From Desulfobulbaceae bacterium (GTDB lineage Bacteria > Desulfobacterota > Desulfobulbia > Desulfobulbales > Desulfocapsaceae), in contig DAOVUU010000001.1 in the NCBI GenBank assembly GCA_030632405.1, forward strand, positions 1 through 26,836: a stretch of 26,836 nt of DNA, in the 5' to 3' direction. The position numbers and the translations under genes are program-made. Every line of letters starts with the position of its first letter. Position 1 is the first letter of the stretch. Below the pieces are notes generated by a model. It made no database searches and was not told where the DNA came from. It saw only the letters and a list, made by a program, of their open reading frames with translations. This document shows, piece after piece, positions 8,528 to 16,207 of the stretch.

Positions 8528-9478
8528 ATGAAAATTGCCGTACTTTTTCCTGGACAGGGAGCGCAGTATCTTGGTATGGGAAAGGCGTTTGTCGATAGTG
8601 ACAAAGAGTGTGCAGCGTTGATGGATATGGCCGAAACCACCTGTGATCTTAACTTGAGGAAACTCTGCAGTGATGGTCCCATGGAGGAATTGACCAGGGC
8701 TACAAATCTGCAACCCGCCCTGGCCGTAGTCAACCTTATCTGCTGGCACGCTTTCTTAAAAGCTGCAGGTGACGATTTTAAAATCAGCTGTTTTGCGGGA
8801 CACAGCCTCGGTGAATATTCTGCCCTGTATGCTGCAGGGGTAGTCAGTGCTGAGGATACACTGAGACTGGTCAGTAAGCGTGGAGCCCTTATGGAGCGGG
8901 AAGGGCTGGAAAATCCCGGAGGAATGCGTGCTGTGCTTGGGCTTGACATTGAAGAGATCGAGGAAATTGTTGTCGATTGTTCAGACAGTGGCATCGTTAC
9001 TGCGGCAAATCATAATACCCCCCAGCAGATTGTTGTTTCGGGAAGTATGGCAGGTCTTGATGCGGTTACTGCCGTGGCAGAGGCGAGAGGGGCAAAGGTC
9101 ATACCTCTTAACGTAAGTGTTGCCAACCATAGTCCACTTGTCGAGGGCGCTGTACCCGATTTTAAGGAGTTTATGGCTGATATTGAATTTAAGAAACCAC
9201 AGAATCCCGTGTACTTTAATGTAACTGCAGAAACTGAAAGTGATAGCAATACAATAAAAGCTATCATGGCCAGACAAATTGCTTCAAAGGTCAGGTGGTA
9301 CGAGATTATTCAGGCAATGATTGCCGGCGGAGTGGATACTTTTATCGAAGTCGGGCCAAAAACTATACTTTCCGGCATGATTCGAAAGAGTGTCTCGAAA
9401 GAAGCAAATATCACTTCCATTCAGTTTGATTCCCCTGAATCGCTGGAGACCTGTTTATCAAAATTGATGGCGTCGTAA
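8528..9478 (+). CDS. fabD: Malonyl-CoA:ACP transacylase
   Basis: A 316-residue enzyme that moves malonyl groups from CoA to acyl carrier protein for fatty-acid synthesis. Motifs: FPGQGAQ (7-13), nucleophile S93 in GHSLGE, and H201 in VANHSP, matching the usual Ser/His pair. The ATG at 8528 is preceded by GAGGT at 8516-8520, which overlaps the lspA stop; an in-frame TTG at 8525 is less likely. It stands alone without fabH, fabG or acpP. Its last codons and stop (ATG GCG TCG TAA) lie inside a GATGGCGTCGTAAAAAG repeat motif, so the final Met-Ala-Ser appears to be supplied by the repeat. Confidence 0.95.
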   Translation: MKIAVLFPGQGAQYLGMGKAFVDSDKECAALMDMAETTCDLNLRKLCSDGPMEELTRATNLQPALAVVNLICWHAFLKAAGDDFKISCFAGHSLGEYSALYAAGVVSAEDTLRLVSKRGALMEREGLENPGGMRAVLGLDIEEIEEIVVDCSDSGIVTAANHNTPQQIVVSGSMAGLDAVTAVAEARGAKVIPLNVSVANHSPLVEGAVPDFKEFMADIEFKKPQNPVYFNVTAETESDSNTIKAIMARQIASKVRWYEIIQAMIAGGVDTFIEVGPKTILSGMIRKSVSKEANITSIQFDSPESLETCLSKLMAS

Positions 9479-9482
9479 AAAG
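9466..9482 (+). repeat. GATGGCGTCGTAAAAAG motif, at fabD stop
   Basis: A 17 bp motif whose TAA is the fabD stop codon. Close copies occur at 17299-17314, 19125-19140 and 22188-22203. No inverted partner is visible here, so it may be a half element. Confidence 0.65.
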
Positions 9483-9517
9483 TCCGATTTCTTTTAAAAT
9501 ATTTTGGAGATATAATT

Positions 9518-10492
9518 TTGTTACTGTCTGTCGTGATACCTCTGTTTAATGAGGAAGAGAATATACTACTGTTATATGATGAGTTAATCGAAGTTCTTTC
9601 AAGCTGTGAAGAAGAATATGAAATAATCTTTATAGATGACGGCAGTAGTGACAGGAGTTTTCAACTTCTAAAAGAACTCCAGGAAAATGACAGCCATGTT
9701 GTGGTTGTGAGCTTCAGGAAAAACTTTGGCCAGACGGCTGCGATGGCCGCCGGGTTTGATTATGCCAAAGGTGATGTCATTATCACCATGGATGGCGACC
9801 TGCAGAATGATCCCCATGATATTCCAAAGCTTCTGGAACAAATTGCTGCTGGTAATGATGTCGTAACAGGATGGAGATTTGATCGTAAGGATGCTTTTAT
9901 CAACAGGCGGCTTCCATCAATAATTGCAAATAAAATCATTTCAAAAACTACAGGGGTCAATTTACATGATTACGGATGTACTCTGAAGGCGTTTAAGAGG
10001 GAAGTAATTAAAAATGTAAAACTCTACGGGGAAATGCATCGTTTTATCCCGGCGATTGCCAGTGGTATGGGGATCGATTTTACAGAGGTCAAGGTGAATC
10101 ACAGGCCAAGGCGATTTGGCTCCACCAAATATGGCATCTCTAGAACCATCCGCGTCATTCTCGATCTGATAACCGTTAAATTCCTCCTCAGTTATGCTAC
10201 TAGGCCAATTCAGGTTTTCGGACTTATGGGGATTTTGTCGGGAGGGCTGGGCTTTTTAATTGCCCTGATCATGACTTTTCAGCGGCAGTTTATGGGGATT
10301 CCTCTGGCAGACAGACCATTGCTGTTTTTAGCGGTACTGCTGATATTTGTCGGCATTCAATTTATCTCTCTTGGGCTCATTGCTGAACTGCAGGCCAGAA
10401 CGTATCATGAATCCCAGAGTAAGCCTGTATATTATGTAAGGAAGGTTTACGGCCCAGGGGAAGCCAGCGGGGAAGGCGATGTCCATCAATGA
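9518..10492 (+). CDS. GT2 glycosyltransferase, DPM1/GtrB/ArnC-like, membrane-anchored
   Basis: A 324-residue enzyme expected to transfer a sugar from a nucleotide donor to a polyprenyl phosphate on the inner face of the membrane. The N-terminal catalytic domain has SVVIPLFNEEENI (4-16), IDDGSSD (39-45) and the metal-binding MDGDLQNDP (91-99). Two C-terminal TM helices lie near 233-255 and 268-290, the layout of bactoprenol glucosyltransferases and ArnC. The start is a TTG at 9518 with GGAG at 9506-9509; no nearby ATG fits. It overlaps the next glycosyltransferase by 14 bp. The sugar cannot be told from sequence; glucose, mannose or a modified sugar are all possible. Confidence 0.85.
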   Translation: MLLSVVIPLFNEEENILLLYDELIEVLSSCEEEYEIIFIDDGSSDRSFQLLKELQENDSHVVVVSFRKNFGQTAAMAAGFDYAKGDVIITMDGDLQNDPHDIPKLLEQIAAGNDVVTGWRFDRKDAFINRRLPSIIANKIISKTTGVNLHDYGCTLKAFKREVIKNVKLYGEMHRFIPAIASGMGIDFTEVKVNHRPRRFGSTKYGISRTIRVILDLITVKFLLSYATRPIQVFGLMGILSGGLGFLIALIMTFQRQFMGIPLADRPLLFLAVLLIFVGIQFISLGLIAELQARTYHESQSKPVYYVRKVYGPGEASGEGDVHQ

Positions 10493-11528
10493 CCCATTGA
10501 TTGACATCATCATACCCAACTGGAATGGTGCACCCATGCTTGTGGACTGTTTGCACTCTCTTGCCATCCAGACTTTTTCTGATTTTCGCATTACAGTTAT
10601 AGATAATGGTTCAGAGGATGAATCTGTTTCTTTGGTTGAGGCAGAATTTCCCCAGGTCAAAATTATTCAATATAATGAAAACAGAGGGTTTAGTGTCGCC
10701 GTAAACAGTGGAATCAGTAAGGCGACGGCGCCATGGTTGCTGCTGCTGAATAATGATATGGAGGTTGCACCGGACTGTCTGGAAAATCTCCGGATCGCCA
10801 TTGAAAAATATAGGGATTACCAGTTTTTTGCTTTGAAGATGCTGAGTTTTCATCAACGTGACTTTCTGGATGGGGCGGGAGATGCGGTTCTCAAGGGTGG
10901 AGTTGGCTATAAAATTGGTACAATGGAAAAAGACAGTGAGTTTTACAGTGCTGATCGGGATACCTTTGGAGCCTGCGCAGGAGCGGGATTGTACCAAAAG
11001 GAGCTGTTTGAAAAAGTCGGCCTCTTTGATCCCGACTTTTTTGCTTATCTGGAAGATGTTGATTTCAATATGCGAGCGCGAAGACGCAGGTATAGATGTA
11101 GATATATTGGAACTGCAGTTGTGTACCATATAGGCAGTGCCACCTCAGGATCCAAGATTAATGACTTGACAGTTCGGCTCTCCACCCGCAATAATTTCAG
11201 GGTTCTTGTTAAAAATTATTCATTTTTCATGTTTATAAGGTTTTTGCCATCCATCCTGGTGTATCAACTGATGTGGGCAATATTTTCATGTAAGAAAAAG
11301 ATGATTGGACCTTATTTCAGGGGGATATTAGAGACCTTGAGAACAATTTCGCCGTTTATGAAGAAAAGAAATGCAATATTGAAGAATGAGGAAAATATCC
11401 CGGAAAAAGAATTTGTACAACTGATCGGTGATGCAGAAAAGGACGCTGTTAATTCTATTATGGCCAGGAGAACAGCGGAAGGAAAGACGAATTTTCTTTT
11501 ACTTTGCTATAGTAAATTTTTTCTTTAG
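10479..11528 (+). CDS. GT2 glycosyltransferase, WbbL-like (probable rhamnosyltransferase)
   Basis: A 349-residue cytoplasmic GT2 enzyme. Motifs: DIIIPNWNG (9-17), IDNGSED (41-47), the metal-binding NNDME (91-95) and the acceptor-side LEDVDFNMR (191-199) with candidate base E192/D193. This pattern, with a hydrophobic stretch near 253-275 that may sit on the membrane, is typical of WbbL-type rhamnosyltransferases of O-antigen and exopolysaccharide clusters. The ATG at 10479 lies inside the preceding gene (14 bp overlap), so the two are coupled. Donor and linkage are not decidable here. Confidence 0.82.
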   Translation: MSINDPLIDIIIPNWNGAPMLVDCLHSLAIQTFSDFRITVIDNGSEDESVSLVEAEFPQVKIIQYNENRGFSVAVNSGISKATAPWLLLLNNDMEVAPDCLENLRIAIEKYRDYQFFALKMLSFHQRDFLDGAGDAVLKGGVGYKIGTMEKDSEFYSADRDTFGACAGAGLYQKELFEKVGLFDPDFFAYLEDVDFNMRARRRRYRCRYIGTAVVYHIGSATSGSKINDLTVRLSTRNNFRVLVKNYSFFMFIRFLPSILVYQLMWAIFSCKKKMIGPYFRGILETLRTISPFMKKRNAILKNEENIPEKEFVQLIGDAEKDAVNSIMARRTAEGKTNFLLLCYSKFFL

Positions 11529-11544
11529 TGAAATTTACACCCTT

Positions 11545-12369
11545 ATGTCTATGGATGTTCCAATACATATAATCATCGTAACCCATAATTCATCTGATGT
11601 CCTTCCCTGTTGTCTGGAACATCTTGCCAGACAGAATGTCCATCTGGCTTCTCTTATCGTAGTCGACAGCGGTTCCCGCGATATTACGTATCTTGAGGAT
11701 TTAAACAAGAGAGTCAAATTTAAACTGATTTTGACTGACAATATAGGTTTTGCAAAGGCCAATAACCTGGGTTTTAAAGAAATTGGTTCTCAGTCTGGAG
11801 TGGTACTGTTTCTCAATCCAGACACTTTTCTTCCTGAAAATTATATCCTTCAAGCTGTTGAGATCCTCATCGATAATGGCGAAGCCGCAATTGTTTCAGG
11901 AAAATTGCTCGGTTACAATGTAAAAGAGGGCAAAAAGAGCGGTAAAATTGATTCTACCGGTATTTATAGAAAGTGGTACGGTCGCTGGTTTGACAGGGGA
12001 AAAGGTGAAGATGATAGTGAGAGGTATAATCATACGGATCTGCTCCCTGCAGTTTGTGGTGCGCTTATGGTCTGTCGAATGGAAGCCATGACGCAATACG
12101 GGGGCGAGGTTTTTGATAGTGATTTTTTTTTATACAAGGAAGATATAGAACTCTGCCTTCGTCTTCGCCGCGATGGCTGGAAGCTTGTCTATGATCCCAG
12201 GCTCGTTGCCTACCATTGTCGTGGCTGGGAAGAAAAGAGAAAAAAAATACCACTGGCGCTTCGAAAAATCGCCGCTAAAAATGAAGTGATACTTTATCGA
12301 AAACACCCTTCTCCATATATAGTATGGGCTTTTATAAAATATCTCCTGGTTTCTGGTTTTCATGTTTAG
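11545..12369 (+). CDS. GT2 glycosyltransferase
   Basis: About 274 residues if the ATG at 11545 is used (11551 is an alternative). A longer in-frame extension to 11428 would overlap the previous gene by about 100 bp and is not conserved-looking. GT2 motifs: IIIVTHNSSD near the N-terminus, VVDSGSRD, FLNPDTFLP (metal-binding PD at 92-93) and FLYKEDIELCLRLR (E199/D200). It lies 16 bp after the previous gene with a weak ribosome binding site, so coupling is likely. It is probably another sugar-adding step of the same polysaccharide. Confidence 0.82.
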   Translation: MSMDVPIHIIIVTHNSSDVLPCCLEHLARQNVHLASLIVVDSGSRDITYLEDLNKRVKFKLILTDNIGFAKANNLGFKEIGSQSGVVLFLNPDTFLPENYILQAVEILIDNGEAAIVSGKLLGYNVKEGKKSGKIDSTGIYRKWYGRWFDRGKGEDDSERYNHTDLLPAVCGALMVCRMEAMTQYGGEVFDSDFFLYKEDIELCLRLRRDGWKLVYDPRLVAYHCRGWEEKRKKIPLALRKIAAKNEVILYRKHPSPYIVWAFIKYLLVSGFHV

Positions 12370-12401
12370 CACAGATGTAATTCTTGGATGGTAATTAGGA
12401 A

Positions 12402-13355
12402 ATGAATAGTCCGCCGCTTCAACCGACCATCAGTGTAATAATTCCAACATTTAATGGCGAAAAGACATTGGATGAGCTTTTTGCCACGCTGCACCGGCAA
12501 ACTTTAAAGCCTCTGGAAATTCTTGTCGCCGACTCTTCGTCGTCGGACATGACAGTGGATATTTGCAAAAGAAATGGAGCAAAGGTCTGGTCAATATCCC
12601 AAAAAGACTTTGATCATGGTGGTACCAGGAGCTTTCTTGCAGAAAAGGCTTCCGGGGATATTGTGGTTTTTTTCACTCAGGATGCAACACCAGTAACTCG
12701 CGATGCTCTCAGTCTCCTGGTCAAACCTCTTCTTGAAAATGAGACATGTGCATGTTCTTACGGCAGGCAGCTACCCCGGCATGATGCTCACTGGAATGCA
12801 TCTTATCTACGGAAATTTAACTATCCGGATACCTCTTCAGTTACAACATTTTCAGATAGAGACAGGGTAGGGTTAAAGACAATTTTTACCTCAAATTCTT
12901 TTGCGGCGTACAACAGGGACCTGTTGCTTGAGGTCGGTTGTTTTAAGAACGGTTTGATTTTTGGCGAGGATACCTGTACTGTTGGAAGGCTTCTTGAGGC
13001 CGGTTATGCAAATGCATATGTTAGTGATGCGGCGGTTTATCACAGTCATAATTATTCTATGGCCGAGGAATTTTGTCGATCTTTTGATATCGGAGTATTG
13101 CATAGTTCAGAGAAATGGTTACTGAATACCTTCGGTAAAGCCGAGGGTATAGGATTCAAATATGTTAAATCGGCTATTCTCCATCTTACAGGCGATCGGC
13201 GATATATCCTGATATTGTCTTTTATTGCGCGGACAGGGGTGAAATTACTGGGCTATAAACTTGGAAGGATACACGAGAAACTTCCTCTATCACTGCGCCC
13301 GGTGCTGAGTATGCATGTCGGCTGGTGGCAAAAGGAAGGTGATGGGAAGCCTTAA
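12402..13355 (+). CDS. GT2 glycosyltransferase, RfbF-like (probable rhamnosyltransferase)
   Basis: A 317-residue GT2 enzyme. Motifs: SVIIPTFNGE (11-20), VADSSSSD (42-49), DFDHGGTRS (69-77), TQDATP (92-97) and GLIFGEDTCTVGRLLEAGY (184-202, E189/D190). The DHGGTR plus QDA pairing is a hallmark of the RfbF-type rhamnosyltransferases that use dTDP-rhamnose. The start ATG follows a short AGG at about 12394-12400. It is the fourth glycosyltransferase in the row, 32 bp after the third. Confidence 0.83.
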   Translation: MNSPPLQPTISVIIPTFNGEKTLDELFATLHRQTLKPLEILVADSSSSDMTVDICKRNGAKVWSISQKDFDHGGTRSFLAEKASGDIVVFFTQDATPVTRDALSLLVKPLLENETCACSYGRQLPRHDAHWNASYLRKFNYPDTSSVTTFSDRDRVGLKTIFTSNSFAAYNRDLLLEVGCFKNGLIFGEDTCTVGRLLEAGYANAYVSDAAVYHSHNYSMAEEFCRSFDIGVLHSSEKWLLNTFGKAEGIGFKYVKSAILHLTGDRRYILILSFIARTGVKLLGYKLGRIHEKLPLSLRPVLSMHVGWWQKEGDGKP

Positions 13356-13379
13356 GATAGACTTATATAAAATATATGT

Positions 13380-13483
13380 AACTATTCAGCAGCACTCCAA
13401 CTTCGTCCATTTAGGCCTTCTCGAATAGCACTCGTATGCTTCAAAGTCCCAAATGAACGAATTTGAAGCACTGCTAAACAGTT
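13380..13483 (-). repeat. Large imperfect palindrome (~104 nt), structured on minus strand
   Basis: Arms of 36 nt (13380-13415 and 13448-13483) flank a 32 nt loop. 28 of 36 positions are Watson-Crick pairs. Of the 8 others, 7 are A-C or C-A on the plus strand, which become U-G or G-U wobbles on the minus strand; one is a true mismatch. An RNA read from the minus strand would therefore form an almost unbroken stem. It resembles a REP/MITE-type mobile palindrome. It fills most of the gap between the fourth glycosyltransferase and the sugar-phosphate transferase. Confidence 0.75.
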
Positions 13484-13567
13484 TCAGTGCGGTGGTTTAG
13501 CCAAGATTAAGGTACCACCTGAATAATTACAAATATATTATCTTTAAAGAGAGTTACATTATTAACA
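13484..13567 (+). promoter_or_regulatory. Leader of the sugar-1-phosphate transferase gene
   Basis: An AT-rich stretch between the palindrome and the next gene. A small inverted repeat GGTGGT (13491-13496) / ACCACC (13514-13519) is visible. A promoter is plausible here because the gap interrupts an otherwise tight gene row, but no clear -35/-10 pair can be named. Confidence 0.25.
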
Positions 13568-14968
13568 ATGAATCTTCGTGAGCAGAGTTCTCTGATTGCC
13601 AGGCTGTTACATTTTCTCGATTGTTGCCTGGTTATAGGGTATTTGTCGGCCCTTGTTATTTGGTACAGGGTGCCCTGGAGTCCATACTATACCCGTCTTC
13701 TTATAATTACGTTCATCCTCTGTTTTTTAAGCTTCCAGTCATTTCAATTATATCGGTCATGGAGAGGGTGGAAATATTTCATTGAATTTCTTGTAATTTT
13801 AAAAGCATGGGCCGCTGTAGTTGGCATTTTACTCTTTTATTTCTTTGTCTTTAAAATATCCGATGGTTATTCCAGGGTCGTTTTTCTTGTATGGTCGCTG
13901 ACGACACCCCTGCTTCTGTTTCTTATCCATGTTATCGCCAGAAAAGGGTTGCGTAAGATCAGGGCCAGTGGCAAAAATGTCAGGAGGGCTGTGGTAGTTG
14001 GAGCTGGGGAACTTGGTGTTAATCTTGTAAAGGAAATTGAAGAAATGCCGTGGTCGGGGATTGATGTGCTTGGCTTCTTTGATGATAAGATTGATGAAGA
14101 GACGGTGAGCAGTGTGCAGGGGAAGCCTCTACTTGGTAATATTCTGGCAATAAATGAATATTTGCAGCTTCATGAAATTGATTATGTTTATATCGCGTTG
14201 CCGATGCGGGCAGAAAAAAAAATATTCACAATTTTAAGAGAATGCAGATCTCTAGGAGCTCGTATCTATCTTATCCCAGATCTCTACGTCTATGGCCTCC
14301 ACCATGCTGAAATTCAGTCACTGGGTGATCTGCTTATTCTCAATTTTAACCCCCATACCGAATGGAAAAGAAGTTTTGATCTTCTGTTCTCGCTGATAGC
14401 TCTGGTCTGTCTGTCCCCCTTCCTGCTAACGATAGCTCTCCTTGTAAAACTCAGTGATGGTGGACCGGTGTTTTATCGTCACAAGAGAATTACGGCAGCC
14501 GGTAAGTCTTTTAATTGTCTGAAATTCAGGACAATGCGCGTTGGAGCCGCTAATGATTTAAAAAAAATACTTGCTGAAAACAGTGAATTAAGAAAGGAGT
14601 GGCAACAAAATTTCAAATTGAAAAAGGACCCTCGGGTTACTGGAATTGGTCGTTTTCTCCGCCGTACCAGCCTGGACGAATTTCCTCAGTTTATAAATGT
14701 TGTTCGTGGACAGATGAGTGTTGTCGGGGCAAGGCCAATTGTCGGTGATGAACTCAATAATTTTTACAAGGAGAGTGCTGGCAGGTATTGCTCTATGAAA
14801 CCTGGTATTACCGGGCCGTGGCAGGTTGGACGTCGTTCCGACGGGGATGATTATGAGGAGCGGGTTCGTATGGATGACTGGTATATTCTTCACTATTCAC
14901 TTTGGACTGACATTAAAATAATTGTAAAAACAGTCTATTGCATGGTGAGGGGTAAAGGTGCTTACTGA
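13568..14968 (+). CDS. Polyprenyl-phosphate sugar-1-phosphate transferase (WbaP/EpsE-like)
   Basis: A 466-residue membrane enzyme that starts a lipid-linked polysaccharide unit by moving a sugar-1-phosphate to undecaprenyl phosphate. Four N-terminal TM helices (about 12-32, 42-62, 80-98 and 105-122) precede a Rossmann-type CoA-binding domain (GAGELG 145-150, to about 240). The C-terminal bacterial sugar transferase domain (266-466) begins with the re-entrant membrane helix (about 270-294) and has KFRTMR (319-324), the catalytic Asp-Glu pair D370-E371 in SLDEFPQ, and KPGITGPWQVGRRSD (411-425). WQV-GRSD resembles WbaP (galactose-1-P), but glucose or other sugars are possible. Its presence next to four glycosyltransferases supports an exopolysaccharide or O-antigen locus. 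Confidence 0.9.
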   Translation: MNLREQSSLIARLLHFLDCCLVIGYLSALVIWYRVPWSPYYTRLLIITFILCFLSFQSFQLYRSWRGWKYFIEFLVILKAWAAVVGILLFYFFVFKISDGYSRVVFLVWSLTTPLLLFLIHVIARKGLRKIRASGKNVRRAVVVGAGELGVNLVKEIEEMPWSGIDVLGFFDDKIDEETVSSVQGKPLLGNILAINEYLQLHEIDYVYIALPMRAEKKIFTILRECRSLGARIYLIPDLYVYGLHHAEIQSLGDLLILNFNPHTEWKRSFDLLFSLIALVCLSPFLLTIALLVKLSDGGPVFYRHKRITAAGKSFNCLKFRTMRVGAANDLKKILAENSELRKEWQQNFKLKKDPRVTGIGRFLRRTSLDEFPQFINVVRGQMSVVGARPIVGDELNNFYKESAGRYCSMKPGITGPWQVGRRSDGDDYEERVRMDDWYILHYSLWTDIKIIVKTVYCMVRGKGAY

Positions 14969-14995
14969 GGGATTAAATCAATACAGGTGGCGACT

Positions 14996-16198
14996 ATGGC
15001 AAGTGTCTTTGCAGGGAAAAATATCGTTCTTGGCGTTTCCGGTTCTATTGCTGCTTTTAAAGTCGCAGGTTGGGTGAGTACACTTGCCAAAGAAGAAGCA
15101 AATGTATCTGTCATCATGACTGAATCCGCGAGGCAATTTGTTACACCCCTTACCTTTGAAGCATTATCTGGAAATAAAACATATTCTAATATGTTTGGCA
15201 GTAGTGATCAGGATGCCATGGTTCATATAAATCTCGGAAGAGAGGCTGATCTGATGATTGTTGCTCCCGCAACGGCTAATACTATAGCTAAACTTGCAAA
15301 CGGTCTCGCCGATGACCTGTTGACGACTACCTCTCTTGTAACCAGAGCAGAGGTGTTCGTCTGTCCTGCCATGAATGGTAAAATGTATGCCCACCCCGCA
15401 ACTGTAGAGAATATAAAAAAACTTAAAGAAATAGGCTATAACGTCCTCGACCCAGCCCATGGGATGATGGCTTGTAAAGAGGAGGGGGATGGCCGCCTTA
15501 CTGACTGGGAAAATGTTGCAGAATATTTTGCAAAGGCTCTGACTTTGCAGGAACTCACCGGGAAAAAAGTTCTAGTAACTGCCGGACCGACCCGTGAACC
15601 GCTTGATCCCGCTCGATTCCTCAGTAATAGATCGTCTGGAAAAATGGGATATGCCATGGCTCGTTCGGCTTTTCGACGGGGCGCTGACGTTACCCTGGTA
15701 AGTGGACCGACAACACTGGCCTGTCCATCCGGAGTAAGAAGAATAGAAGTGCAATCTGCACGTGATATGTATGACGCAGTGCTGACGTATAGCGATAAAA
15801 CAGATATTATAGTGAAAACCTCAGCAGTTGCAGATTATAGGCCGGCCAGGAAAGCTGAACACAAGGTGAAGAAGGATCAGATTGAATCTCAACTGCAGCT
15901 TGAACAGAATCCTGATATTCTTTACGAGCTTGGGAAGAGAAAAAGAAAAGGACAACTGCTTATCGGTTTTGCTGCAGAAAGCCAGGAGTTACGGACGGCG
16001 GGTATCAGAAAACTTGAAAAAAAGAGACTTGATCTCATTGCAGTAAATGATATCAGCGGGATAAACAGTGGGTTTGAATCTGAAAACAATCAGGTGCTGC
16101 TGCTGTTTGCCGGAGGGTCCGAGAGTTTGCCCCATACCAGCAAGCAGCATACTGCCGATCTTATATGGGATAAAATTGTCTCCCTCGATCAGCAATAA
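14996..16198 (+). CDS. coaBC: Bifunctional phosphopantothenoylcysteine decarboxylase / synthetase
   Basis: A 400-residue enzyme for two steps of coenzyme A synthesis: joining cysteine to 4'-phosphopantothenate and decarboxylating the product. The N-terminal FMN-binding CoaC part (1-185) shows GVSGSIAAFK, catalytic H77 in MVHINL, PAMN at 124-127 and the substrate-flap Cys160 in MMACKEEG. The C-terminal CoaB part (about 187-400) has VTAGPTREPLDPARFLSNRSSGKMG, with N211 at the acyl-cytidylate position, then SAVADYRP and HKVKK. I prefer the ATG at 14996 (AGGTGG at 14985-14990); an in-frame GTG at 14987 is possible. It lies 27 bp after the sugar transferase, so a housekeeping gene sits in the polysaccharide row. 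Confidence 0.95.
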   Translation: MASVFAGKNIVLGVSGSIAAFKVAGWVSTLAKEEANVSVIMTESARQFVTPLTFEALSGNKTYSNMFGSSDQDAMVHINLGREADLMIVAPATANTIAKLANGLADDLLTTTSLVTRAEVFVCPAMNGKMYAHPATVENIKKLKEIGYNVLDPAHGMMACKEEGDGRLTDWENVAEYFAKALTLQELTGKKVLVTAGPTREPLDPARFLSNRSSGKMGYAMARSAFRRGADVTLVSGPTTLACPSGVRRIEVQSARDMYDAVLTYSDKTDIIVKTSAVADYRPARKAEHKVKKDQIESQLQLEQNPDILYELGKRKRKGQLLIGFAAESQELRTAGIRKLEKKRLDLIAVNDISGINSGFESENNQVLLLFAGGSESLPHTSKQHTADLIWDKIVSLDQQ

Positions 16199-16207
16199 AA
16201 AAACAAC

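Noticed and set aside
11428..11544. Upstream start for the third glycosyltransferase
   Set aside because: It lies within the previous gene in another frame and adds a non-GT2 segment; ATG 11545 gives the normal domain start.
13416..13447. CRISPR-like or tandem repeats in the palindrome region
   Set aside because: Only one palindrome unit is present, with no regularly spaced direct repeats.
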